The translations under genes and the position numbers were made by a program. The notes under the pieces are model-generated. The model was not told the origin of the DNA, made no database searches, and saw nothing but the letters and a program-made list of their open reading frames with translations. DNA of 33,684 nt from Candidatus Cloacimonadota bacterium (lineage in GTDB: Bacteria > Cloacimonadota > Cloacimonadia > JGIOTU-2), in assembly GCA_030613025.1 (NCBI GenBank), contig JAUWMT010000030.1, forward strand, positions 1-33,684. Reading direction: 5' to 3'. Below, piece by piece: positions 1 to 8,102 of this stretch; the stretch's first letter is position 1; every line of letters starts with the position of its first letter.

Positions 1-77
1 TGCTTTTCTATTAACTCATCCAAATAGGGTGGCAACGCCAATCCCTGATCCTGACTGTAAGCTCTAAATTTTATCAT
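1..77 (-). CDS. Transposase N-terminus, IS1182-like (partial, runs off the window)
   Basis: The minus strand from position 77 down to 1 reads open without a stop, starting MIKFRAYSQDQGLALPPYLD and continuing ELIEK to the edge. This resembles the conserved start of IS1182-type transposases, which typically begin with a basic 'KF..Y.Q.Q..L.P..L..LIPE' block. Only 25 codons are visible, so the family call rests on that short similarity as I remember it. No catalytic residue can be checked. The DNA just upstream of the start (positions 78-140) would then be the end of the element. No clear Shine-Dalgarno is visible before the ATG. Confidence 0.55.
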   Translation of the reverse strand, partial: MIKFRAYSQDQGLALPPYLDELIEK

Positions 78-142
78 GTGCTAAAGATAACTAATACCAT
101 ATTTATTGTAAATATTATTGAGGTTATGGGACAGCCCCGGGG
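1..142. mobile_element. Probable insertion sequence end
   Basis: If the transposase start at 77 is real, the terminal inverted repeat should lie shortly upstream of it, and the GC-rich block around 125-142 (ATGGGACAGCCCCGGGG) is the best candidate. It stands out from the AT-rich DNA around it. The partner end and the target duplication are outside the window, so the exact boundary is inferred. Confidence 0.35.
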
Positions 143-165
143 AAAAAAAGTTCCCCTTCTCTTTT
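139..165 (+). terminator. Hairpin followed by T-rich tract
   Basis: GGGGAA at 139-144 pairs perfectly with TTCCCC at 151-156 over an A-rich 6-base loop, and a T-rich tract (TTCTCTTTTT) follows at 157-166. This has the form of an intrinsic terminator reading left to right. The overlapping pair TCCCCT (152-157) and AGGGGA (167-172) could form an alternative stem. The hairpin may instead be part of the IS end. The rest of 167-350 is AT-rich and I see no gene in it. Confidence 0.35.
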
Positions 166-365
166 TAGGGGATGAGGTAAAATAGAATGAAAAATATAAT
201 TCTACTAGATTTTCAAGTTTACGGATGGACACTAATTAAGCTCATAAATTATCATAAATCTATACAAATTCATAAATTACTTGATTAAAAATTTATCTCT
301 TACAAATCTTAAACAAATATTTTTATAATTATAATAAATAAAATATATACATGTCAGGAGGAAAG

Positions 366-1994
366 GTGAAAATAAAAAAAGTCATCTTATCTGTAATTAT
401 ATTTTCCATCACTCTTCAGCTCCTTTTCTGTTCATCGGCAGCAGTTGCCAAAAAGAATGAACCTGAAGAAGGAGTCCGCGTTGCCGTGTGGGGCTTTCAT
501 TACAATGACCTCGATAGCCGCACCATGTGCAACAAATATCTCCCCGCTGATTTTCAGGAAGTAGGAAAAGAAAATCCCGGGATCGTGATGATCTCAAAAA
601 AAGATGTGGGTAAGGCGCTTGGGAAAATTAAGATCGAAGAACTTGATCAAGCCATCGTTACCGAGTTGGCACAAAAGGTCGATTCCCAGATCAATATCTG
701 GGGAAATATTTCCGAGATAGAATCCACGCTTTACAAGCTTATAGTATTCATTTTTGATGTCCAGACAAATGAGATCAAATATGAGCAGATGCAGGTTGAG
801 AAGAAAAAAGAAGAGCGTCAGAGTGCTGCTCAAAAAGTTATTGATATGGCTATCGAAATGTGTGGTTCTGCAGAAACCAAAGCTATGGAAATCGCTATGA
901 ATTTCTTCAATTCGGAGCAATATCCAGATGCAAAAAAGGCGTTCAGAAAAGTGCTGGAGCTCAATCCAAACGAAAAGGAAGCACATCTTTACCTTGCTTA
1001 CATCAGTGCACTGGAACGAGATTACACCACTGCGATCGAATATTATGACAAAGCACTCAAGATCGATCCAAACTATATCATAGTTCTTGAAGGACTTGCC
1101 TGGTCATATAAAATGATCGAGGATTATGAGCTTGCATCGGAGACCTACCAACAACTTGCTGAACTTGAAGAAAGTAACATTGATTACATGCTCTGCATTG
1201 GCGAAATATGCAATATGACCGATAATTTTGATGGTTCCGTTGATGCATACAATCTTGTGCTTGAAATTGATTCCAATTGTGTTAAAGCTCATCAATCACT
1301 CGGAATTCTCTATTTTGGAGAAGGTATTTATGATGATGCGATCCCTCACCTTCGCGCAGTGATCGATGCAGGTGTAGATGATAGTGATATCCTTAAAAAA
1401 CTGGCTATTGCGTATCAAAAAACCGGCAGGATTGGCGAAGCTATTCAGCAGAACATTGAGATAATCGAGAAAAATCCCAATTCCACTGCTCCTTATCTGA
1501 ATCTTGCTGCCATTTATGTCACTCAACAGAATTTCACAGAAGCCCTCGATGCATTGAACAAATATATCAAACTCATGCCTGATTCTGAGATCGGGTATAA
1601 CCGAATTGCCGATGTTTACCGTCAGATGAAGGAGTATGATAAAGCTGTTCAGTATGCACAAAAATCAGCGGAGATCGCACCAAGCCAGCCGGAACCCTAC
1701 CTGATTCTTGGCGAAATCGATAATGAGCGTGGATACCAGCACTATCAGCTTTTTATCAATTATGATGAAAAGGCAAAGAACCCGGAATTCAGTGCAGAAT
1801 ATGATAAAAATCACAAATTGCGTGGCGAAAATAAAAAGAAATCAAATGCTTATTTCAAATCCGCAAAAGCATATTACGAGAAAGCAAATACATTGACTTC
1901 CGATTATTTCATGCAGAAACGCCTGAAAGATAAGATCGAGCTGGTAAGCAAGCTTATCGAAGAAACAAAACATGATCCCTTCTACGATGAATAA
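366..1994 (+). CDS. Secreted TPR-repeat protein
   Basis: The protein has a hydrophobic export signal (about residues 6-25) ending in AAVA before KKN, which fits signal peptidase I cleavage. LFC lies close by, but F before the Cys is a poor lipobox. Residues of about 35-160 form an alpha/beta region that loosely resembles TolB-N/LpoB-type periplasmic domains (inference). From about residue 180 to 460 there are roughly eight TPR units, recognisable by repeated 'A...Y..AL..DP' spacing (e.g. [16 protein letters not shown]). The Lys-rich tail resembles a degenerate TPR. I place the start at GTG 366 because AGGAGG at 356-361 sits just before it; an in-frame ATG at 351 precedes that Shine-Dalgarno and would give five extra residues. 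Its 3' end overlaps glyQ. TPR proteins usually scaffold envelope complexes; the partner is unknown. Confidence 0.8.
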   Translation: MKIKKVILSVIIFSITLQLLFCSSAAVAKKNEPEEGVRVAVWGFHYNDLDSRTMCNKYLPADFQEVGKENPGIVMISKKDVGKALGKIKIEELDQAIVTELAQKVDSQINIWGNISEIESTLYKLIVFIFDVQTNEIKYEQMQVEKKKEERQSAAQKVIDMAIEMCGSAETKAMEIAMNFFNSEQYPDAKKAFRKVLELNPNEKEAHLYLAYISALERDYTTAIEYYDKALKIDPNYIIVLEGLAWSYKMIEDYELASETYQQLAELEESNIDYMLCIGEICNMTDNFDGSVDAYNLVLEIDSNCVKAHQSLGILYFGEGIYDDAIPHLRAVIDAGVDDSDILKKLAIAYQKTGRIGEAIQQNIEIIEKNPNSTAPYLNLAAIYVTQQNFTEALDALNKYIKLMPDSEIGYNRIADVYRQMKEYDKAVQYAQKSAEIAPSQPEPYLILGEIDNERGYQHYQLFINYDEKAKNPEFSAEYDKNHKLRGENKKKSNAYFKSAKAYYEKANTLTSDYFMQKRLKDKIELVSKLIEETKHDPFYDE

Positions 1995-2850
1995 AGCATT
2001 AACTTTTCAACAGATAATATTCCATCTACAAAAATTTTGGAATTCACAGGGCTGTATAATACGCCAGCCCTATGATGTAGAAATGGGCGCCGGCACTTTT
2101 CATCCAGCCACCTTTTTCGGGGCTCTTTCCAATAAAGATGAACGGATTGCTTACACTCAACCCTCAAGACGCCCGAAGGATGGACGCTATGGCGATAATC
2201 CTAATCGTTTGCAGCATTATTACCAATTTCAGGTCATCATAAAACCTTCACCTGATGATATTCAGGAGCTGTATTTGAAGAGCTTGGAAGCCATCGGAAC
2301 ACCAATTAAGGAACACGATGTGCGTTTCGTGGAAGATGACTGGGAATCACCGACACTTGGTGCAGCAGGTCTCGGCTGGGAAGTGTGGCTTGACGGAATG
2401 GAAATTTCGCAATTCACATATTTCCAGCAGATAGCAGGATACGAGCTGAAATCCGTACCTGTAGAACTCACATACGGTTTGGAGCGGATCGCTATGTACA
2501 TTCAGCAGGTCGATCATTTCAAGGATATCAAATGGAATGATACCATGACCTATGAAGATGTGTATATGGCAAGCGAAAAGCAGTACTGTGAGTTCAATTT
2601 CAAAACTGCAAATGTTGAGATGCTCTTCGGCGAGTTTGACAGATGCGAAAAAGAGGTTTTCAGGCAGGTGGAATTCGGACTTGTATATCCCGCTTATGAT
2701 TATGTACTGAAATGTTCGCATATATTCAATCTGCTCGATGCGCGCGGTGCGATCAGCGTTTCGGAAAGAGCATTGTACATCAAACGCATCCGTAACCTTG
2801 CACTTGCCTGCGCAACCGCTTTCATTGAATCCCAGAATAACAAAAAATAA
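1987..2850 (+). CDS. glyQ: Glycyl-tRNA synthetase alpha subunit
   Basis: The alpha subunit of the bacterial alpha2beta2 glycyl-tRNA synthetase makes glycyl-adenylate and charges tRNA-Gly together with the beta subunit in the cytoplasm. Family blocks are intact: [78 protein letters not shown] and [11 protein letters not shown], then [20 protein letters not shown] near the end. Length (287 residues) is normal. I chose ATG 1987 (MNKALTFQQ) because relatives begin a few residues before TFQ; an in-frame ATG at 1972 lies deeper in the TPR gene. Either way the start lies inside the preceding coding sequence, which suggests translational coupling. Unusually, no beta-subunit gene (glyS) follows; an unrelated nucleotidyltransferase-like gene does. 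Confidence 0.96.
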   Translation: MNKALTFQQIIFHLQKFWNSQGCIIRQPYDVEMGAGTFHPATFFGALSNKDERIAYTQPSRRPKDGRYGDNPNRLQHYYQFQVIIKPSPDDIQELYLKSLEAIGTPIKEHDVRFVEDDWESPTLGAAGLGWEVWLDGMEISQFTYFQQIAGYELKSVPVELTYGLERIAMYIQQVDHFKDIKWNDTMTYEDVYMASEKQYCEFNFKTANVEMLFGEFDRCEKEVFRQVEFGLVYPAYDYVLKCSHIFNLLDARGAISVSERALYIKRIRNLALACATAFIESQNNKK

Positions 2851-2858
2851 GGATAAAT

Positions 2859-3575
2859 ATGCCCAAAAATACTGAAACAATATATGCAGAGATACTCGAT
2901 TGTTACACAGATACTTTCAAAGATTCTCTGCACTCGATTTACATATACGGAAGTGCGACCACCGATGATTTTAATGAGAAATATTCAGACATCAATGTTG
3001 CGATCATTCTTGATGATATCTCGATTCGGAATCTCATTAAAGCAAGGAGCTGCATAAAAACGCTTCGCAAGAAAAATGTGACTGCCCCGCTCTTTCTTAC
3101 TAAAGAATACATAATGGATTCGCTGGATTCCTTTCCAATAGAATTTCTTGCAATAAAAAGTTCTCATCTTACGCTCAAAGGAGATGACCTTTTTGCAGAT
3201 ATCTCGATCGAACCGGAACACGTTAGACTTGAGGCAGAACGCGAACTAAAAGGAAAATTGCTTTTACTTCGTGCTTCATTTATTGAGAACATCGACAAAA
3301 AAAATGTATTGACCGCACTTGTCGTGAACTCCTTTTCTGCCCTCATTCCCGTTTTGAAAGGTGTTCTGTTTTTCAAGGGTTCGGAAATTCCTAGAAATGC
3401 ATTAGATGTCATAAAAAGAGCATCAGAAGTATGTGAGATCGATCTGTCATCCTTTGAGTCTGCTTACAAAATAAAGAACCGTTATCTCAAACTAAAGAGC
3501 GAAGAATTCATAACCTTTTTTGAATCCTACATATCCGCAGTAGATTCACTAACTGAACTCGTAGATAAGTTTTAA
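2859..3575 (+). CDS. Nucleotidyltransferase-fold protein with degenerate active site
   Basis: Residues 27-52 (IYIYGSATTDDFNEKYSDIN, then VAIILDD) match the polymerase-beta-type nucleotidyltransferase signature: a GS turn (G31, S32) followed by the Ser-Asp-x-Asp metal motif. Here the second Asp is Asn (S43-D44-I45-N46). Minimal nucleotidyltransferases need both carboxylates, so activity is doubtful. The C-terminal half (about 110-238) looks all-helical, like the partner or substrate-binding half of two-domain members. The ATG follows glyQ by 8 bases with AAGGAT before it, so it is probably co-transcribed with glyQ. Its function is not recognised; neighbouring glyQ hints at, but does not show, a tRNA- or nucleotide-related role. 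Confidence 0.7.
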   Translation: MPKNTETIYAEILDCYTDTFKDSLHSIYIYGSATTDDFNEKYSDINVAIILDDISIRNLIKARSCIKTLRKKNVTAPLFLTKEYIMDSLDSFPIEFLAIKSSHLTLKGDDLFADISIEPEHVRLEAERELKGKLLLLRASFIENIDKKNVLTALVVNSFSALIPVLKGVLFFKGSEIPRNALDVIKRASEVCEIDLSSFESAYKIKNRYLKLKSEEFITFFESYISAVDSLTELVDKF

Positions 3576-3633
3576 TTTTTTCATATTTGATAATGAATGC
3601 TGTAAGCACAGTATGTGTGGCAATATAGTTATT

Positions 3634-4884
3634 ATGAAGAGAATCGTAGTCATCGGAGGAGGTCCTGCCGGCATGATGGCAGCTTGCAGAGCTGCTGAAT
3701 GCGGAGCCAGAGTAACACTTCTTGAGAAGATGAACAAGCTCGGACTAAAACTTTCACTTACCGGCAAGGGCAGATGTAATATCACAAACACCGAACCTGA
3801 GATAATGACATTTATCGAGAAATATGGAGAGAACGGAAAATTTCTTATTAATGCCTTCAATACATTTTTCAATAAAGAATTGATGGAATTTCTTCAGAGA
3901 CGCGGTCTCGTTTTAAAAGAGCTTTCGGGCGGACGCATCTATCCTGATTCCGATAATTCGTGGAATGTTGTAGATGTCTTCGCAGACTACCTAAAGGAAC
4001 TGGGAGTTCACATAGAGCTGGAATCTCCGGTAAAAGAGCTGCTGCATTATCAGAATATTATTGGTGGTGTCGTTCATGAAAGTGGAACACAACTTTGCGA
4101 TGCTGTCATTGTCGCGACAGGTGGGAATTCCTATTCAAAAACCGGCTCCTCTGGGGATGGATATCAGCTTGCTCGTGTCACTGGACACAAAGTTACTGAT
4201 CTTTATCCCGGATTGGTTCCTTTTAATCTGCTAGATATAGATCCAAGATTGAATGGCTTAAAATTGAAAAATGTAAAGGGCACTGTCACTGTAGATGATG
4301 AAATACTGTCAGAAGCTTTTGGTGAATTCTATTTCACGGAATGGGGCGCTGACGGTTCTGTGATACTTCGTTTAAGCAGAGATGTAAAAGAAGAAGTTCA
4401 AGAAGATTACCTGATATTGCATATTGACCTCAAACCAGCACTAGATGAGCAGAAAGTACATGAGAGAATACTGAGAGAGATAAACAGTAACGGCAAAATA
4501 TCATATAGGAATATGCTGAAGGAAATGCTTCCTGAAAAGATGATCTCGTACTTCATCACCAGAACTCAAATACCGGAAGATACTAAAATTGCAAATATCA
4601 CAAAAGAGCAACGTGAAACCACTGTTAAAAATTTGAAAGACCTTACTTTTACGATCACTGGCACCAGATCCTTTGATGAAGCCATCGTTACTTCCGGCGG
4701 AGTAGAGCTTTCACACATCGATCCCAGAACAATGGAATCCAAAAAAATAAAAAATCTGTACTTTGCGGGTGAGGTGTTGAATATCGATGGTGACACTGGG
4801 GGATACAATCTGCAAGCAGCATTTTCAACAGGATATGTAGCAGGGGAAAACGCAGCAAAGGAAAAAGATAATGAAGAAAATTGA
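3634..4884 (+). CDS. HI0933/YhiN-family FAD-dependent oxidoreductase
   Basis: This is a flavoprotein of the HI0933-like family (YhiN; BaiN is a characterised relative). The N-terminal dinucleotide fold shows GGGPAG at residues 8-13 and an acidic end (LLEKMNKLGLKLSLTGKGRC), followed by the family hallmark GKGRCNITN. Further family blocks are GGNSYSKTGSSGDGYQLA in the middle and YFAGEVLNIDGDTGGYNLQ plus AFSTG near the C-terminus, where FAD is bound. Length of about 416 residues is usual. I chose ATG 3634 because relatives start M(K)xIxVIGGGPAG; an in-frame ATG at 3613 adds seven residues and neither has a good Shine-Dalgarno. The gene overlaps the next by 14 bases. The substrate is not predictable from sequence. 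Confidence 0.9.
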   Translation: MKRIVVIGGGPAGMMAACRAAECGARVTLLEKMNKLGLKLSLTGKGRCNITNTEPEIMTFIEKYGENGKFLINAFNTFFNKELMEFLQRRGLVLKELSGGRIYPDSDNSWNVVDVFADYLKELGVHIELESPVKELLHYQNIIGGVVHESGTQLCDAVIVATGGNSYSKTGSSGDGYQLARVTGHKVTDLYPGLVPFNLLDIDPRLNGLKLKNVKGTVTVDDEILSEAFGEFYFTEWGADGSVILRLSRDVKEEVQEDYLILHIDLKPALDEQKVHERILREINSNGKISYRNMLKEMLPEKMISYFITRTQIPEDTKIANITKEQRETTVKNLKDLTFTITGTRSFDEAIVTSGGVELSHIDPRTMESKKIKNLYFAGEVLNIDGDTGGYNLQAAFSTGYVAGENAAKEKDNEEN

Positions 4885-5701
4885 TCTGCACATACATTCG
4901 AATTTTTCAGACGGCACAAGACATCCCAAAGATATAATTAAAGAAACTAAGGAAATGGGTTTTGATGTGATCTCCATCACAGATCATGATACTCTTGATG
5001 GCTACAATGCAGGTAAAAGATTGGCGAAGCATCTGGGTATTGAGCTCGTTCCCGGAGTTGAGATCAGTACATACTATCAATCTTTTGATGTACACATTCT
5101 CGCCTATTTTGTGAATATTCATAATCGGCAGCTTCTGAATATGTTGAAATATATTCAAAAAGGAAGAATAGTACGCGCTCAGAAAATTCTCGATAAATTA
5201 GACGAATACGGCATTTGCCTTAAGATCAAAGATGTATTCGAACATGTCGAAAATAAAAAAGTGGTTGGACGTCCTCATATTGCAACTGCAATGGTAGAAA
5301 AAGATTATACAACTTATGAAGAGGCGTTCTGGCACTATATTGGTAATGATAGACCGGCTTATGTACGCAAGCCCACTTTCCCTCCGGAAGAGGTGATCAA
5401 GATCATCAAGGAAGCCGGAGGTGTCTCGATACTTGCACATCCGGGAGTCATCAAAAATGATTTCATTATTCCCGATCTCGTAGATTTTGGTCTGGATGGT
5501 CTTGAAATTTTTTATCCGCTGCATAGTTTGTATCAAAGACAGAACTACCTCGAACTTGCCGAGCGCTACGGACTTCTTGTTACTGGCGGTTCTGACTATC
5601 ATGGATTTGCCAGAAAGAACGAGGAATACGGACAAGCGATGCTAAAAGAAAGTTACTATAACGAGCTCTTGGCACACAAGGATCGAAAATATGCCAATTA
5701 A
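4871..5701 (+). CDS. PHP-domain phosphoesterase (RNase AM / YciV-like)
   Basis: The PHP metal-binding motifs appear in order: DLHIHSNFSDGT (residues 4-15), ITDHDT (about 36-41), GVEIS (about 60), GRPHIA (about 136), LAHPG (about 188) and GGSDYHG (about 250). These supply the His/Asp/Glu ligands of the three-metal site. Whole-length similarity and the central helical insertion fit the YciV group, which includes 3',5'-nucleotide bisphosphate phosphatase and the 5'-to-3' exonuclease RNase AM. The exact substrate cannot be decided here. The start lies 14 bases inside the flavoprotein gene and the stop lies 11 bases inside the next gene, so the three are translationally linked. Confidence 0.9.
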   Translation: MKKIDLHIHSNFSDGTRHPKDIIKETKEMGFDVISITDHDTLDGYNAGKRLAKHLGIELVPGVEISTYYQSFDVHILAYFVNIHNRQLLNMLKYIQKGRIVRAQKILDKLDEYGICLKIKDVFEHVENKKVVGRPHIATAMVEKDYTTYEEAFWHYIGNDRPAYVRKPTFPPEEVIKIIKEAGGVSILAHPGVIKNDFIIPDLVDFGLDGLEIFYPLHSLYQRQNYLELAERYGLLVTGGSDYHGFARKNEEYGQAMLKESYYNELLAHKDRKYAN

Positions 5702-6314
5702 AAGATTAGTACTGCTGGCGGAATATGAGACAAATACCTATCTCATCTGGGATAAGGATTCGAAAGCCGGAGTAGTTATTGATCCTGCGAATAATGCCCG
5801 GAAAATTGTGGACGAAGCAAAAAGACTTGGTTTCACAATAAAATATATTATAAATACTCACGGGCATGCCGATCATATCGGAGCGAACTCCGAACTGAAA
5901 AAACTAACCGGTGCAATACTCTGCATACATGAAGATGACAGCGAGAAATTGGGGAATCCCGACCTGAATCTCAGTTCTTTTGTAGGATTTCCTATTACAA
6001 CTGTAAACGCTGACAGATTATTGAAAGATGGTGATGTAGTAAATATCGGAAATATTTCATTAAATGTGATGCATACTCCGGGTCATTCAAAAGGAGGAAT
6101 CTGCCTGTTGGGTGATGGATTTGTGTTTAGCGGAGATACACTATTTTTTGAGAGCATCGGTCGTTATGATTTTCCGGATAGCAATGGCGAGCTTCTGAGA
6201 AAAAGCATTGAAGAGAAGTTATTTGTACTGCCCGATTCGACAAAAGTTTATACAGGTCATGGGGGACCAACCACAATTGGTCATGAAAAAAAGCATAATG
6301 CCTTTTTCTTTTAA
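5691..6314 (+). CDS. Metallo-beta-lactamase-fold hydrolase (glyoxalase II-like)
   Basis: The signature HGHADH (within INTHGHADHIG, about residues 58-68) provides the zinc ligands. It is followed by HTPGHS (about 127-132), FSGDTLF (about 146) and YTGHGGPTTIGHEKKHN at the C-terminus, which give the remaining His and Asp ligands. Length (207 residues) and the short C-terminus match the stand-alone GloB-like group, not full glyoxalase II with its extra helical domain. It may cleave thioesters such as hydroxyacyl-thiols, or have another substrate. It overlaps the PHP gene by 11 bases and closes the operon that begins with the TPR gene. Confidence 0.9.
   Translation: MPIKRLVLLAEYETNTYLIWDKDSKAGVVIDPANNARKIVDEAKRLGFTIKYIINTHGHADHIGANSELKKLTGAILCIHEDDSEKLGNPDLNLSSFVGFPITTVNADRLLKDGDVVNIGNISLNVMHTPGHSKGGICLLGDGFVFSGDTLFFESIGRYDFPDSNGELLRKSIEEKLFVLPDSTKVYTGHGGPTTIGHEKKHNAFFF
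6286..6312 (+). terminator. Possible weak terminator at operon end
   Basis: An A-rich arm with GCAT (6286-6296) faces ATGC and a T-rich arm (6298-6309), forming a short imperfect hairpin that ends in CTTTTTCTTTT across the stop codon of the hydrolase gene. A second hairpin, GACCAA/TTGGTC (6265-6270 with 6277-6282), lies just before it, within the coding region. Both are short, so this is tentative. Confidence 0.3.
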
Positions 6315-6399
6315 ATTATGATTTTACTCTAAAAAGGTTATGATTAAAAATATGTTAGAAAAATTTTCAAATATTTGGAAACCCTTAATCTCTTATTCT

Positions 6400-6425
6400 C
6401 GTTCCCAAAGCCCACTTTGGGAACG
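6400..6425. repeat. Intergenic palindrome, GTTCCCAA type
   Basis: The arms CGTTCCCAAAG (6400-6410) and CTTTGGGAACG (6415-6425) form a perfect 11-base-pair stem with a CCCA loop. It lies in the 250-base gap between the hydrolase gene and guaA. Similar elements occur at 6444, 12745, 14359 and 33384. There is no T-run after it, so it is not a standard terminator. Confidence 0.75.
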
Positions 6426-6443
6426 CAATGTCTTATCGTCTTC

Positions 6444-6469
6444 CGTTACCAAGCAGGGGCTTAGTAACG
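6444..6469. repeat. Intergenic palindrome, TTACCAAGC type
   Basis: The arms CGTTACCAAGC (6444-6454) and GCTTAGTAACG (6459-6469) pair with one C/A mismatch around an AGGG loop. The architecture (11-base arms, 4-base loop) equals that of the element 19 bases upstream, but the arm sequence differs. A smaller palindrome, AACCGTT/AACGGTT (6508-6514 with 6517-6523), lies between it and guaA. Confidence 0.7.
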
Positions 6470-6563
6470 AGAGTAGAAGGTGGTGGTTAATGAAACAACA
6501 AAACATTAACCGTTTTAACGGTTTCTCGTTTATTAAATCTGGCTTTTTAGTGTGGACTCAACT

Positions 6564-8096
6564 ATGATAATAATATTAGATTTCGGTTCTCAATACACGT
6601 ATTTGATCGTGAAATCAGTTCAGCAATTGAACGTATCATGTAAAGTGATGCCTTTTGACGTTGCTATTTCAGAGATTCTTAAGATCAAACCTGAAGCGAT
6701 CATTTTATCCGGCAGCCCGTTTAGCGTGCTGGATGACGATGCACCTTTTTGCGATAAGAGAATATTTGAGCTTGGAATTCCAATACTCGGGATATGCTAC
6801 GGCATGCAGCTAATTTGTCATCTGCTGGATGGCAGAGTTGAGCATTCATTGAAAAAGGAGTTCGGGTACGTTGAGCTTATCGTTGATGAAAAGCATGGGC
6901 TTTTTGAAGGACTGGAAACTGGAGATGTCGTGTGGATGAGCCATTCGGATAAAATTGAGAAAGTGCCCATCGGTTTTGAGACTTTTTCCAGCACTGTAAA
7001 CACTCCATTCGTTGCCATGCAAAATAAGGCGGAAAAGATTTACGCAGTTCAGTTCCATCCTGAGGTATCTCATACGGAAAAGGGACTGTTCATTTTTAAG
7101 AATTTCATCTACAATATTTGCGGATTAAAACCGAATTGGACACCGGGTTCATTCATAGAGAAGGCATCAAAAAAGATACGAGAGAAGGTCGGAGATGCAG
7201 GTGTTGTGCTGGGTTTGAGCGGCGGAGTGGATTCATCTGTGACTGCTGCCCTGCTGCATGAAGTGATCGGTGATAAACTCATTCCAATCCTTGTAGATAC
7301 CGGCTTGATGAGAAAAAACGAAGTCGCAGAAATTTTAAAGATTTTCGAAAATGTTGGAATCCATATTGAAGTGGTGAATGCAAAAGGTATTTTTCTCGAG
7401 CAGTTAAAAGGGGTTACCGATCCCGAAGAAAAAAGAAAGATCATCGGAAGATTGTTTATAGAAATTTTTGAAAAAGAAGCGCTCAAATTCGACAATATTC
7501 AATTTCTGGCACAAGGTACTCTGTATCCAGATGTGATTGAGAGTTCTTCGTCAAAGACAAAAGATGGTCCTTCAGTTACGATCAAGTCGCATCATAATGT
7601 GGGCGGTTTGCCGGAAAAACTCAATCTAAAACTTATAGAACCGATTCGGGAATTATTCAAATATGAAGTAAGAGTAATTGGCAAAGAGCTTGGATTACCT
7701 GATGAAATCCTTTTCAGACATCCATTCCCGGGACCCGGTCTGGCTGTTCGTATTATTGGAGATATTACCGAAGAAAAGGTTGCTATTCTTCAGGAAATTG
7801 ATTTCATATTCATCGATGAATTGAGAAAGAACTATTATTATGACCGTATCTGGCAGGCATTTGCAGTATTGCTTCCTGTACAAACAGTTGGCGTGATGGG
7901 AGATGACAGAACTTATGAAAATGTATGTGCACTCCGTGCAGTCAACAGTCTGGATGGCATGACAGCAGACTGGACCAAGATACCCTACAATATCTTAAGA
8001 AAGATCTCAAACAGGATCATCAATGAGGTTAAAGGTGTTAATAGAGTAGTATATGATATTAGCTCAAAGCCGCCGAGTACGATCGAGTGGGAATGA
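6564..8096 (+). CDS. guaA: GMP synthase (glutamine-hydrolysing)
   Basis: The enzyme converts XMP to GMP using glutamine and ATP, the last step of guanine nucleotide synthesis. The N-terminal class I amidotransferase domain shows GICYGMQLI with catalytic Cys78, and [11 protein letters not shown] with His165 and Glu167. The ATP-pyrophosphatase domain shows the P-loop SGGVDSS (residues 219-225), and the C-terminal dimerisation domain ends in KPPSTIEWE as usual. Length of 510 residues is normal. I chose ATG 6564 ([12 protein letters not shown]), which matches relatives; an in-frame GTG at 6552 adds four residues. The next gene starts six bases after the stop. It sits apart from purC at 29278, the other purine gene in the window. 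Confidence 0.97.
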   Translation: MIIILDFGSQYTYLIVKSVQQLNVSCKVMPFDVAISEILKIKPEAIILSGSPFSVLDDDAPFCDKRIFELGIPILGICYGMQLICHLLDGRVEHSLKKEFGYVELIVDEKHGLFEGLETGDVVWMSHSDKIEKVPIGFETFSSTVNTPFVAMQNKAEKIYAVQFHPEVSHTEKGLFIFKNFIYNICGLKPNWTPGSFIEKASKKIREKVGDAGVVLGLSGGVDSSVTAALLHEVIGDKLIPILVDTGLMRKNEVAEILKIFENVGIHIEVVNAKGIFLEQLKGVTDPEEKRKIIGRLFIEIFEKEALKFDNIQFLAQGTLYPDVIESSSSKTKDGPSVTIKSHHNVGGLPEKLNLKLIEPIRELFKYEVRVIGKELGLPDEILFRHPFPGPGLAVRIIGDITEEKVAILQEIDFIFIDELRKNYYYDRIWQAFAVLLPVQTVGVMGDDRTYENVCALRAVNSLDGMTADWTKIPYNILRKISNRIINEVKGVNRVVYDISSKPPSTIEWE

Positions 8097-8102
8097 TCCA
8101 TT

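Noticed and set aside
2347-2880. 177-codon open frame on the minus strand
   Set aside because: It lies wholly opposite glyQ, whose protein is strongly conserved; it is a shadow frame.
6315-6563. Purine riboswitch before guaA
   Set aside because: The hairpins here belong to the dispersed palindrome family; I could not find a purine aptamer layout.
6340-6567. 75-codon open frame before guaA
   Set aside because: It runs through three palindromes and has no ribosome binding site or family similarity; the frame is open by chance.
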